Shown here one piece after another: positions 53,948 to 62,683 of a DNA stretch of 64,000 nt. A program made the translations under genes and the position numbers. The stretch is from Flavobacteriales bacterium (GTDB lineage: Bacteria > Bacteroidota > Bacteroidia > Flavobacteriales_F > PHOS-HE28). Location of the stretch: NCBI GenBank assembly GCA_016716605.1, contig JADJWA010000001.1, positions 3,021,001-3,085,000 on the forward strand, written 5' to 3'. Under the pieces are notes generated by a model, which was not told the DNA's origin, ran no database searches, and was given only the letters and a program-made list of their open reading frames with translations. The stretch's first letter is position 1. Every line of letters begins with the position of its first letter.

Positions 53948-54280
53948 ATGAAGAAGCGCCCACCCAGCGGCCTTGGCGGCCTGGTGTACAGCACCAACAA
54001 GGGCCTCAGCACCGCCCGTGAACCCGCCACCCTGCCTCCACAGCTGCAAGACCTGCGCATCCACCTGGACCGGCTAAAGGGCAATAAGGAGGTGACGCGG
54101 ATCGTGGGCTTCGTGGGCAAGGATGCAGACCTGGATGACCTGGGACGCGCGCTGAAGAGCAAGTGCGGCGTAGGCGGCAACACCAAGGACGGCGTGATCC
54201 TGCTCCAGGGAGATCACCGCGACAAGGTGATGGCCTACCTGACCGAGAAAGGGTACAAGGCGAAGAAGTCCGGCGGATGA
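53948..54280 (+). CDS. Translation initiation factor SUI1/YciH family
   Basis: A 110-residue SUI1/eIF1-type protein. After a basic N-terminal tail with a YSTNKGLS motif (residues 14-21) typical of bacterial YciH proteins, the compact domain contains LRIHLDRLKGNKEVTRIVGFVG and LKSKCGVGGNTKDGVILLQGD, the usual core. Bacterial members can affect start-codon selection; the role here is inferred from family only. The stop overlaps the ATG of the next membrane protein by four bases (ATGA). Confidence 0.88.
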   Translation: MKKRPPSGLGGLVYSTNKGLSTAREPATLPPQLQDLRIHLDRLKGNKEVTRIVGFVGKDADLDDLGRALKSKCGVGGNTKDGVILLQGDHRDKVMAYLTEKGYKAKKSGG

Positions 54281-55560
54281 TGGGGCCGTGCTGGATCCGG
54301 GATTGCTGGCAGAACGGCGGCCTCCGGGGAAGGATTTGGCTTGGCGCATGGGCATTGGCCATCCTCGGGCTACTGGCCACCGTGCTGATCGCTGCCGGTG
54401 AGCGCAACGACATGGACATCTTCCTCCAGGCCAGCGCCGACCTGCGCGCAGGCCGCAACGCCTACCTGCTGCGCTACAACGAGTGGTACCGATACTTCTA
54501 CAGTCCCTTCTTCGCGCTGGCGATCGCGCCGCTGGAATGGCTCGGCGCGGCGGGTGCGAAATGGCTCTGGGGGTTGGGCATCATCGCGCTCATGCTGCGG
54601 AGCCTTCGGATCATGGAAAGCTGGCTCGTGCTGAGCGGTGCCCCACCAGTGGAGCGCGCGCGCTTTCATGCGCTCCTGCTGCTGCTGCTCTTCCAGCCGG
54701 TACGTGATAACATCAACTCCATGCAGCTCACGCCGCTGCTGGTCTGGCTCTCGCTAGAAGGACTGCGCCTCATCCGCGCTGAGCGCCCGTGGCTCGGCGG
54801 CGCGCTCATCGCCATCGGGCTCGATGTGAAGCTGCTCCCGGCGGTGCTTCTCCCCTACTTGCTCTGGCGCCGTCATTGGATGGGCGCGCTGGTCTCGGTC
54901 GCACTTTTCGCCGCGCTGCAATTCGCCCCTGCCCTCGTGCTCGGCTGGGATGAGCTGATGGAACTGCAACGCACGCGCGCCGAGCTGCTCAACCCCACCG
55001 ATGCGCGCCACATCCTCGACGAGGAGGAGCCGTCCTTCATCGCGCTGGGCTCCGTGCTCTCAGCTTACCTGAGCACCGAGGGCGGCAGCAGCAACACCAT
55101 GTCCCTCCCGCGCAATCTGGCTGCGCTCACCATCGAGCAGATCGCCGACTTGCTCCTCATGGGCCGATTGGCGCTTATCGCGCTCACCATCGTTTTCGTG
55201 CGCTGGCCACCCTTCCGCATGGAACTGAATGAGCGGCGCGTGCTGCGTGAGGTGGGCTACCTGCTGCTCTGCACCATCCTGCTCTTCCCGCATCAGCGCA
55301 ACTACAGCATGCTGCTGGCAGCGCCTGCCATCGCCTGGCTGCTGCACGCGCGCCTGTTGCTGCCATCAGGCCCTGCGGCGAAGCGCTTGACCATCGGCCT
55401 CACGCTCGTTTTCCTCGGATTGAACACGGAGCTGCTGCTAGGCGAGTTCGCCGATGTGTACGCGCACTACAAGCTGAAGTCGTTCGTGGTGATGGGACTG
55501 ATCATGATGCTCATTGCCGCACAGGTGAGGCAAGAATCGCGGTCTTCCGAGCAGCCTTGA
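54277..55560 (+). CDS. DUF2029/GT87-type membrane glycosyltransferase-like protein
   Basis: A 427-residue polytopic inner-membrane protein with about nine to ten hydrophobic helices. After the first helix it has ERNDMDIFLQASADLRAGRNAYLLRYNEWYRYFYSPFFAL (core DIFLQASADLRAG), the layout of the DUF2029/GT87 family of polyprenyl-phosphate-sugar mannosyltransferases; the D near residue 43 fits the catalytic aspartate of such GT-C proteins. A periplasmic loop with LDEEEPSFIALGS follows. The donor and acceptor are unknown. It is coupled to the SUI1 gene by ATGA; an ATG one codon later is equally possible. It converges with the acyl-CoA dehydrogenase gene. Confidence 0.75.
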   Translation: MMGPCWIRDCWQNGGLRGRIWLGAWALAILGLLATVLIAAGERNDMDIFLQASADLRAGRNAYLLRYNEWYRYFYSPFFALAIAPLEWLGAAGAKWLWGLGIIALMLRSLRIMESWLVLSGAPPVERARFHALLLLLLFQPVRDNINSMQLTPLLVWLSLEGLRLIRAERPWLGGALIAIGLDVKLLPAVLLPYLLWRRHWMGALVSVALFAALQFAPALVLGWDELMELQRTRAELLNPTDARHILDEEEPSFIALGSVLSAYLSTEGGSSNTMSLPRNLAALTIEQIADLLLMGRLALIALTIVFVRWPPFRMELNERRVLREVGYLLLCTILLFPHQRNYSMLLAAPAIAWLLHARLLLPSGPAAKRLTIGLTLVFLGLNTELLLGEFADVYAHYKLKSFVVMGLIMMLIAAQVRQESRSSEQP

Positions 55561-55572
55561 CTCGAGGCACGC

Positions 55573-57363
<1,791 letters not shown>

Positions 57364-57413
57364 GATGCGTACGGTTGCTATGGTTGACGGAAGGTGCTAC
57401 GACCCGACCGGGA

Positions 57414-57421
57414 TAAAGTTA
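57414..57421 (-). promoter_or_regulatory. Candidate -7 box for acyl-CoA dehydrogenase
   Basis: The minus strand reads TAACTTTA, one mismatch to TAnnTTTG, 50 bases before the ATG. It shares four bases with the palindrome at 57418-57433. Confidence 0.4.
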
Positions 57422-57433
57422 TGCGCGCATAAC
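57418..57433. promoter_or_regulatory. 16-bp perfect palindrome, candidate operator
   Basis: GTTATGCGCGCATAAC is its own reverse complement. It lies 55-70 bases upstream of the acyl-CoA dehydrogenase ATG and overlaps the predicted -7 box. The size and position fit a TetR-type (FadR-like) repressor site, but no regulator gene is adjacent. Confidence 0.55.
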
Positions 57434-57578
57434 ACTTCAGGGGCTTCCGGCGAAAGAAAAGATGCTTGCCGGCGCGCTTCCTCCCGAATCATCGCGGGCG
57501 AACTCAGGCCAACGCGGTGCTCTCGGCGGCCCCACAGACCATGCCGTTCATGGTTTGGAAATGCACCGGTCACATGCC

Positions 57579-57586
57579 TACCTTCA
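57579..57586 (+). promoter_or_regulatory. Candidate promoter of small HTH-like gene
   Basis: TTTG at 57554-57557 and TACCTTCA at 57579-57586 are separated by 21 bases, close to the Bacteroidota -33/-7 arrangement, and lie 27 bases before the ATG at 57614. Confidence 0.55.
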
Positions 57587-57613
57587 GCCTCGCCAACCAA
57601 CACCATTCCCATC

Positions 57614-57868
57614 ATGAACATCACCTTCAACGAGTTGCGCAAGATCAAGGACAATCTGCCTGATGGGAGCATCCACCGCATAGCGCGTGAGCTCGAGGTC
57701 AGCGTGGAGACCGTGTGGAACTACTTCGGAGGCTACACGCACCCGAATGGCAAGCCCATGGGCGTTCACCTCGAGCCTGGACCCGATGGCGGCGTTGTAT
57801 CGTTGGACGATACGCGGATCCTGGACATCGCGAAGCGCATGCTGCAGGAGGACCATGCGAGTGTTTGA
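57614..57868 (+). CDS. Small helix-turn-helix-like protein
   Basis: An 84-residue cytoplasmic protein: FNELRKIKDNLPDGSIHRIARELEVSVETVWNYFGG followed by a short C-terminal tail ending AKRMLQEDHASV. The ELEVSVETVWNYFGG segment looks like a helix-turn-helix with a recognition helix. No named family is certain. It has a good promoter box and a perfect downstream terminator, so it is a tidy single-gene unit, which argues strongly that it is real despite its size. It is divergent from the acyl-CoA dehydrogenase gene but too far from the palindrome to be called its regulator on position alone. Confidence 0.72.
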   Translation: MNITFNELRKIKDNLPDGSIHRIARELEVSVETVWNYFGGYTHPNGKPMGVHLEPGPDGGVVSLDDTRILDIAKRMLQEDHASV

Positions 57869-57898
57869 GGCACGGCCACCGTGCCAGCCGTGGATGAA

Positions 57899-57933
57899 GG
57901 GGCCGCCTGATCAAGGCGGCCCCTTCGTTATTT
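57899..57933 (+). terminator. Intrinsic terminator of small HTH-like gene
   Basis: GGGGCCGCCT and AGGCGGCCCC form a perfect 10-bp stem with a GATCA loop, followed by TTCGTTATTT. Confidence 0.85.
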
Positions 57934-58007
57934 ACAATCGATGGCATAGCGCCAGCACGGGCGCTCATGCTTCGATTCCATGGTCTATTCCGATGGCCCC
58001 GAAAGTG

Positions 58008-58036
58008 GAAGCCCCCACCAGGAGGCAGGGGCTTCA
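58008..58036 (-). terminator. Hairpin downstream of tRNA-Asp
   Basis: GAAGCCCC and GGGGCTTC form an 8-bp stem around a 13-base loop, 4 bases past the 3' end of the leftward tRNA. On the minus strand it is followed by CACTTTC. Confidence 0.5.
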
Positions 58037-58040
58037 TTGC

Positions 58041-58114
58041 GGACCGGACGGGACTCGAACCCGCGACCTCCGCCGTGACAGGGCGGCATTCTAACCAGCT
58101 GAACTACCGGTCCG
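58041..58114 (-). tRNA. tRNA-Asp (anticodon GUC)
   Basis: A 74-base cloverleaf with acceptor arms GGACCGG and CCGGTCC, discriminator G, and no encoded CCA. The anticodon stem CCGCC/GGCGG holds loop CTGTCAC, giving GUC. D-arm and T-arm (GGGTTCGAGTCCC) are normal. Its promoter is TTG (58171-58173), 19-base spacer, TACATTTG (58144-58151), all on the minus strand. Confidence 0.96.
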
Positions 58115-58143
58115 TTCAGCCCCGCCTTGCGGCGAAGCGGCGG

Positions 58144-58173
58144 CAAATGTAGGCGCATGATCGACACCTGCAA
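58144..58173 (-). promoter_or_regulatory. Promoter of tRNA-Asp
   Basis: On the minus strand TTG (58171-58173), 19 bases, then TACATTTG (58144-58151), an exact match to the Bacteroidota -33/-7 pattern. The predicted start lies about 25 bases before the tRNA. This is the best promoter in the window. Confidence 0.75.
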
Positions 58174-58324
58174 GCCAAAGCGAAGATGGCTTTTCATGAA
58201 GCGGCGTCCGCGGGTCACCGACGGCCGTTCGCTGCCCGGCTGAATCCGCGCGGCACGGGAATGGGGCCCTAGGTCAACTCGATGGCAGCACTACCGGCTC
58301 CTTCATTCTCCTTATCTCTGTGGC

Positions 58325-59083
58325 ATGCAGGAAACCATCCGCAACGCCGACTACAAGTTCCGCGTGGAGGTCTGCTTCGTACCCACCCAGTACCCGCTGT
58401 ACGCGCAGGATATGGGCATCGTGGTGGTGATTGATGTGCTGCGCGCCACCAGCGCCATGGTAGCCGCATTCGAGCACGGGGTTGATCGAATCATCCCGGT
58501 GAGCACCATTGAGGAGGCCCGGCAATACATCGGAAGGCCCGGCTACATCGCCGCCGCCGAGCGCAATGGCGAAGTGGTCGAAGGCTTCCAGTACGGCAAC
58601 TCGCCCCTCGCCTACATCGGTCAGGACCTGCGCGGGCAGACCATCGTGATGACCACCACCAACGGCACCAAGGCCATCAACCTGGCCAAGGGGGCCCGCA
58701 CGCTGGTGATCGGCTCGTTCCTGAACCTCACCGCGCTGAGCGAATGGCTGGTGAAGCAGAATGAGAACGTGCTGCTGCTCTGCTCCGGTTGGAAGGACAA
58801 GTTCAACCTGGAGGACAGCGTTTATGCTGGCGCCGTGTTGGACCGCCTGCTCGCCAGCGGCAAATTCGGCGTGGAGGAGGACAGCAGCATCGCCGCCAAG
58901 TACATGTTCATGGCCGCGCGCGACAACTTCCTCAGCATCCTGAAGGCCGCGCCCCGCCGCCGCCGCATTGAGCAATTGCAGCTGCTCCCCGATGCGAAGT
59001 ACTGCCTCACGCCCGACCTGAGCCGCGTGATCCCCATGCTCCGCGATGGTGAGATCGTGCGCATGCCCGCCACGAACCCATGA
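58325..59083 (+). CDS. comB: 2-phosphosulfolactate phosphatase (ComB-like)
   Basis: A 252-residue protein of the ComB family, which in methanogens removes phosphate from 2-phosphosulfolactate during coenzyme M synthesis; in other bacteria the substrate is not firmly known. Family motifs are VVVIDVLRATSAMVAAF near residue 34, AERNGEVVEGFQYGNSP near residue 78 and TTTNGTKAINLAKGA near residue 108, plus LLCSGWKDKFNLEDS near residue 150. It is cytoplasmic. The stop overlaps the next gene's ATG (ATGA). A TATCTCTG box lies four bases before the ATG, suggesting a leaderless mRNA. Confidence 0.88.
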   Translation: MQETIRNADYKFRVEVCFVPTQYPLYAQDMGIVVVIDVLRATSAMVAAFEHGVDRIIPVSTIEEARQYIGRPGYIAAAERNGEVVEGFQYGNSPLAYIGQDLRGQTIVMTTTNGTKAINLAKGARTLVIGSFLNLTALSEWLVKQNENVLLLCSGWKDKFNLEDSVYAGAVLDRLLASGKFGVEEDSSIAAKYMFMAARDNFLSILKAAPRRRRIEQLQLLPDAKYCLTPDLSRVIPMLRDGEIVRMPATNP

Positions 59084-60084
59084 TCCGTCGCACGCTCGTC
59101 TGGCTGCTCCTGCTCGGTGCCTTGGCCCTGCTGATCGCCCCGAGCAGCGCGCCTCCGGCCGATGCCTGGGGCTTCTACGGCCACAAGCGCATCAACCGCA
59201 TGGCCTGCTTCACCCTTCCGCCCGATCTGTTCCCATTCTTCAAGCGACACGTCGATTTCATCAGCGATCACGCCGTTGACCCCGACCGCCGCCGTTACGC
59301 CGTTACCGGTGAGGCCGAGCGCCACTACATCGATATCGACCACTACGCCAAGGATAGCCATGACCCCTTCATTGCCATGCCCCGAAAGTGGAAGGACGCT
59401 GTGGCCAAATACTCAGAGGACACCCTGAAGGCATACGGGATCGTGCCCTGGCACATCGAGGTGATGCACTACCGCCTGGTGGGCGCCTTCCAGCGCGGCG
59501 ACGTGGACCGCATCCTACGCTATGCCGCCGATATCGGCCACTACATCGGCGATGCGCACGTGCCCCTGCACACCACGGAGAACTACAATGGCCAGCTCAC
59601 CAACCAGCATGGGATCCATGCGTTCTGGGAGAGCCGCATACCCGAGTTGAGCGCCGAGAACTATGATCACTTCGTGGGCCGAGCCGAGTACGTGAAGGAC
59701 CCGCTTGGTGCCGCGTGGCAGGCCGTGCACGACAGCCACATGCTGCTCGACAGCGTGCTGGGGATCGAGAAGCGCTTGAGCCAGCAATTCCCCGACGATC
59801 GGAAATACGTGTTCGAGGACCGTGGCCGCGGTGGCATGCGTCTGTACTCGCGCGATTACGCCAACGCTTACGAGGACGCCATGATGGGCATGGTGGAGCG
59901 CCGGATGAACGCCAGCATCGCCGCGGTGGGCAGCTTCTGGTACACGGCATGGGTCGATGCCGGCCAGCCCGACCTGGACCGCTTCGAGCAGAAGGATGTG
60001 AGCGATTCGCTGAAGGCCGTGCTCCGAGCCGAAGAAGAGTTATGGGAGGATCGGCAGCAGGGGCATGGACGTGACCACGAGTGA
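59080..60084 (+). CDS. Zinc-dependent phospholipase C / S1-P1 nuclease-like protein
   Basis: A 334-residue exported metalloenzyme of the zinc-dependent phospholipase C/S1-P1 nuclease fold. A signal peptide (VWLLLLGALALLIAPSSAPPADA) precedes a mature N-terminal tryptophan (WGFYGHKRINRMA), whose W and H are zinc ligands in this family. Other ligands are in ERHYIDIDHY near residue 86 and in GHYIGDAHVPLHTTENYNG near residue 150, followed by HGIHAFWES. It should be periplasmic or secreted. Whether it cuts phospholipid or nucleic acid cannot be told. It is coupled to comB upstream and its TGA overlaps the next ATG by one base. Confidence 0.82.
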   Translation: MIRRTLVWLLLLGALALLIAPSSAPPADAWGFYGHKRINRMACFTLPPDLFPFFKRHVDFISDHAVDPDRRRYAVTGEAERHYIDIDHYAKDSHDPFIAMPRKWKDAVAKYSEDTLKAYGIVPWHIEVMHYRLVGAFQRGDVDRILRYAADIGHYIGDAHVPLHTTENYNGQLTNQHGIHAFWESRIPELSAENYDHFVGRAEYVKDPLGAAWQAVHDSHMLLDSVLGIEKRLSQQFPDDRKYVFEDRGRGGMRLYSRDYANAYEDAMMGMVERRMNASIAAVGSFWYTAWVDAGQPDLDRFEQKDVSDSLKAVLRAEEELWEDRQQGHGRDHE

Positions 60085-60425
60085 TGCCTACCGACATCGA
60101 CCGCTACATCCGTGATGGGCTTGAGCTGAAGAGGCATGGCCGCACCGGCGCGCAAGTGCGCGAATGGCTGGCAGCGGAAGGGCTGGGGCCGGCTCATTGT
60201 GCTTTCATCCTGCAGCAGATCGGCAAGGCTCAATTGAAGGCGCATGCGCAGAAGGATCCCGGCAGCTACAGTTACATGAAGGGCTTCATCGGCGCCCTGC
60301 TCATTACCGCAGGCGCGTGGTTGACCTTCATGTTGTGGAAGAGCGGTGCCATGGTGTCCATGGCGGGCGCCGTACCGATTGTGTTGATCATTGGCGGGGC
60401 CCTGATGCTGGGATCCCGTAAATGA
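60084..60425 (+). CDS. Small membrane protein of unknown function
   Basis: A 113-residue protein. The first 70 residues are charged and amphipathic (IDRYIRDGLELKRHGRTGAQVREWL), followed by two membrane segments (GFIGALLITAGAWLTFML; AVPIVLIIGGALMLG) and a basic end. It is likely an inner-membrane protein with a cytoplasmic N-terminal domain. No family recognised. It is translated from an ATG that overlaps the phospholipase-C-like stop (TGATG), so it belongs to the same operon. An overlapping GTG one codon upstream is possible but less likely. Confidence 0.62.
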   Translation: MPTDIDRYIRDGLELKRHGRTGAQVREWLAAEGLGPAHCAFILQQIGKAQLKAHAQKDPGSYSYMKGFIGALLITAGAWLTFMLWKSGAMVSMAGAVPIVLIIGGALMLGSRK

Positions 60426-60465
60426 TTCGCTGAGGAAAATCATCGCATTGGTCCTTCAACGCCCT

Positions 60466-60473
60466 TACATTCG
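60466..60473 (+). promoter_or_regulatory. Candidate -7 box for the 6S-like RNA
   Basis: TACATTCG, one mismatch to TAnnTTTG; a TTG lies 15 bases upstream, shorter than usual. It is about 60 bases before the first closing-stem base. Confidence 0.35.
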
Positions 60474-60533
60474 TCCCACTGTTCTTTCCATCGCACTATC
60501 GAGCATCACACCGGCCATAGGGCCGTCAACGCG

Positions 60534-60722
60534 AAGCCCGCATAGTCCAGCTGTTCATCGGAACCAACAATTTCCATCAGGGACCGCACCCTGGGTGGCG
60601 TACGGCGGGCCTCAGCCGCTTTCGGGCGGATGCCTTCGGGCACAGGAGGATTACGGAAACCATCATCGCGGTCCCGCCCATGTGATTCCATGGGTTCCTT
60701 GAACCTGGCGCTGTGCGGGCTT
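60534..60722 (+). ncRNA. ssrS: Candidate 6S RNA (6S-Flavo-like)
   Basis: A 189-base intergenic segment folds as a long rod. Closing stem: AAGCCCGCA (60534-60542) with TGCGGGCTT (60714-60722). It continues with CAGC/GCTG, GTTCA/TGAAC and GGAACC/GGTTCC. Next comes a central bubble whose 5' side is 14 unpaired bases (60566-60579) and whose 3' side contains a mini-hairpin CCATG/CATGG near 60678-60693. Above it GGGACCGC (60580-60587) pairs with GCGGTCCC (60668-60675), then an irregular terminal stem includes CCTC/GAGG and a UUCG-capped GCC/GGC. A T-rich tract (TTTTCTTTT, 60721-60729) follows. The layout matches 6S RNA, which mimics an open promoter and binds RNA polymerase; the Flavobacteria-type family is called 6S-Flavo. 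No sequence search was run. Confidence 0.7.
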
Positions 60723-60756
60723 TTCTTTTGCCTTCGGAACAAGCGCAGCCGGTCGC

Positions 60757-61980
60757 TCAAATGGCCAACTCCGCAACGGCCCGTTCCGGGTCCTTCGCAC
60801 CCTCCACATATCCCAGCACCTTCAGCATCACGCGGTCCAGCAGCGTATCCGGGCAACTGGCACCGCTGGTGAGGATGATGGAGAGCGGGCGTTTCGCCGG
60901 CAGCCAGTTGTTCGTGCTCTCCAACTTCTGCGCGGGGTAGTTGAAGTGCTGGATCGTTTCCGCACGGAGGATCTCGCTTTCGTCCTTGATGAAATAGGTG
61001 GGGAACCTCCGTTCCAGCAGTTCTACCAGATGGCTGGTGTTGCTGCTGTTGTATCCGCCCACCACCAGCGCGAGGTCGGCATCGGCCTTCAGAAGTTCGT
61101 TGGTGGCCTCCTGGTTGTCGTTGGTGGCGTAGCAGAGCGTGTCGCGCGTGTCGGCGAAGTGGTTCTTGATTTCGGCTTCGCCGTGCTTGGCGGCCATCAC
61201 TTGCTTCAAGTGGTCGGCGAGGGCCTGTGTCTCCGCGGCCAGCATGGTGGTCTGATTCACCACGCCGATGCGCTGCAGGTCCTTGGCCGGGTCGAAGCCC
61301 GGTGTGCAGCGCGTGCCGAAGAGCGTGAGGAAGCGCTCCGCCGGGGATTCACCGCTGATGATGCGGCCGAGCTCCTGCGCTTCAGCCATGTCCTTCACGA
61401 TCACAGCAGGCGCACCGGCGGCGGTATGGCTGAAGGTGGCCCGCGTCTCTTCGTGCTTAGCCTTGCCATGGATCACCACGGTGTATTGCTTCTCGCCGAG
61501 CTGCGCGCTACGGTTCCAAACCTTCTCCACGAAAGGGCAAGTGGTGTTGTGCGTCAATGGGTCTATGCCGATTCCTTTGAGCCGCGCCTCGGTCTCGAGC
61601 GTGGTGCCGAAGGCGGGGATAATCACGATATCGTCGGCGGTGAGCTCGTTCCAGTCCATGAGCATCTGGCCATGGGTATCCTGTATGAAGCGCATGCCAC
61701 GCGCGGTGAGGTCGTCGTTCACCGCAGGGTTGTGGATCATCTGGCTGAGCAGGAATATGCGCTTGCCAGGATTCTCTTCCAGCGCGCGGTAGCTGATCTC
61801 AATCGCGTTCTCCACACCATAGCAGAAGCCGAAGTGACGGGCGAACACGAAGCGCACGGCGCCAAGGTCGAGCAGTGTGGGAGCGAGGTCCTTCTTGCGC
61901 GGGTCCTGTGCCTTGCGGTGGGCCTTGAGCCGCCCGACCAGATTGCTGCGGTAGTGCGTGGGAATGGTGAATGCGCGCAT
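60757..61980 (-). CDS. ispH: 4-hydroxy-3-methylbut-2-enyl diphosphate reductase
   Basis: A 407-residue iron-sulfur enzyme, the last step of the MEP isoprenoid pathway, making IPP and DMAPP. The three cluster cysteines are visible in FVFARHFGFCYGVENAIEI near residue 55, in THNTTCPFVEKVW near residue 143 and in SGASCPDTLLDRVM near residue 374. The RETI/HGKAKHEET-type substrate motif is present as VVIHGKAKHEETRA. It is longer than E. coli IspH (316 residues) because of N-terminal and internal insertions normal in Bacteroidota. The ATG lies 30 bases after a TACCTTTG box (minus strand 62011-62018). Confidence 0.93.
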   Translation of the reverse strand: MRAFTIPTHYRSNLVGRLKAHRKAQDPRKKDLAPTLLDLGAVRFVFARHFGFCYGVENAIEISYRALEENPGKRIFLLSQMIHNPAVNDDLTARGMRFIQDTHGQMLMDWNELTADDIVIIPAFGTTLETEARLKGIGIDPLTHNTTCPFVEKVWNRSAQLGEKQYTVVIHGKAKHEETRATFSHTAAGAPAVIVKDMAEAQELGRIISGESPAERFLTLFGTRCTPGFDPAKDLQRIGVVNQTTMLAAETQALADHLKQVMAAKHGEAEIKNHFADTRDTLCYATNDNQEATNELLKADADLALVVGGYNSSNTSHLVELLERRFPTYFIKDESEILRAETIQHFNYPAQKLESTNNWLPAKRPLSIILTSGASCPDTLLDRVMLKVLGYVEGAKDPERAVAELAI

Positions 61981-62010
61981 GCGGATGCTTCGACGTACTT
62001 ATGTAAACGC

Positions 62011-62018
62011 CAAAGGTA
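62011..62018 (-). promoter_or_regulatory. Candidate -7 box for ispH
   Basis: The minus strand reads TACCTTTG, an exact TAnnTTTG match, 30 bases before the ispH ATG and just after the stop of the basic protein gene. Confidence 0.5.
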
Positions 62019-62046
62019 CCGGTGCGGTTCAGGCAGCCGCTCCCGC

Positions 62047-62616
62047 TTACTTCTTAGCCAAGACCACCTTGCCCTTGTGCTCCTGGCGCAATTTGCCATG
62101 GAAGAACCAATCCATGAGGCCGTAGTGCAGGCCCTTCTGCTTGCCGCTGCGGTGCTTTCCTAGCACGGCACGGCGGCCGCTGAGCTTCTGCAAGGTGCGG
62201 GTTAGCTTCAGCTCGACGTCGGCCTTATTGGTCTTGGGCTCATTCTTCTTCGCCCAGGTTGTGCTATGCGCCAGCAATTCCTGCTTGGTGAGCAAGCGGT
62301 TTGCGCTTGTTACCGCAGCAACGATCATGTTGTCCCAGCTATTCAAGCGATAACCTCCTACAACGCGGCGTTTCTTCGGACGGCCGAGCTTACGGCGCCT
62401 GCCCTTGCCGCTGCCGGGCGGACGTATGGGCCCGCGCTTAGGCGCTTCGCCATCGGCTGGAGCTGCCTCATTCAGGGCTTTGCTTGCGCGAAGCGCCTTC
62501 AGCTCACTGATTGCCTTGCGCACGCGGTCGAGCTTGTACATGAGCAAGCGTCGCTCACCGAAGAGTTCGCCCAGCAAGCGGTCGAGCTCTTCTTTCTTCA
62601 GTCTTTCCCTAGCCAT
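62047..62616 (-). CDS. Basic protein with AT-hook-like motif
   Basis: A 189-residue highly basic protein. The N-terminal third is a helical coil (RLKKEELDRLLGELFGERRLL, then KLDRVRKAISELKALRASKA). A Pro/Gly/Arg-rich centre contains RKLGRPKKRRV (near residue 76-86), with the AT-hook-like GRPKK core. The C-terminal part (LLTKQELLAHSTTWAKKN and GKHRSGKQKGLHYG) is also basic. DNA or RNA binding is likely, possibly a nucleoid or ribosome-associated factor, but no family was recognised. The ATG at 62616 is chosen; the longer frame upstream overlaps selD and its non-coding gap. It sits between selD and ispH on the same strand. Confidence 0.7.
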   Translation of the reverse strand: MARERLKKEELDRLLGELFGERRLLMYKLDRVRKAISELKALRASKALNEAAPADGEAPKRGPIRPPGSGKGRRRKLGRPKKRRVVGGYRLNSWDNMIVAAVTSANRLLTKQELLAHSTTWAKKNEPKTNKADVELKLTRTLQKLSGRRAVLGKHRSGKQKGLHYGLMDWFFHGKLRQEHKGKVVLAKK

Positions 62617-62683
62617 GATCCAATAGTTAAGTGTAATGGTGTGCCTTCGCTGCGAAGCTAACCCTGAAGCGCGGCGCAACGGC

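Noticed and set aside
60506..60856. 116-codon minus-strand frame in the gap after ispH
   Set aside because: It runs into ispH coding sequence and overlaps the 6S-like RNA, whose base-pairing explains the conservation-like GC pattern; no protein features.
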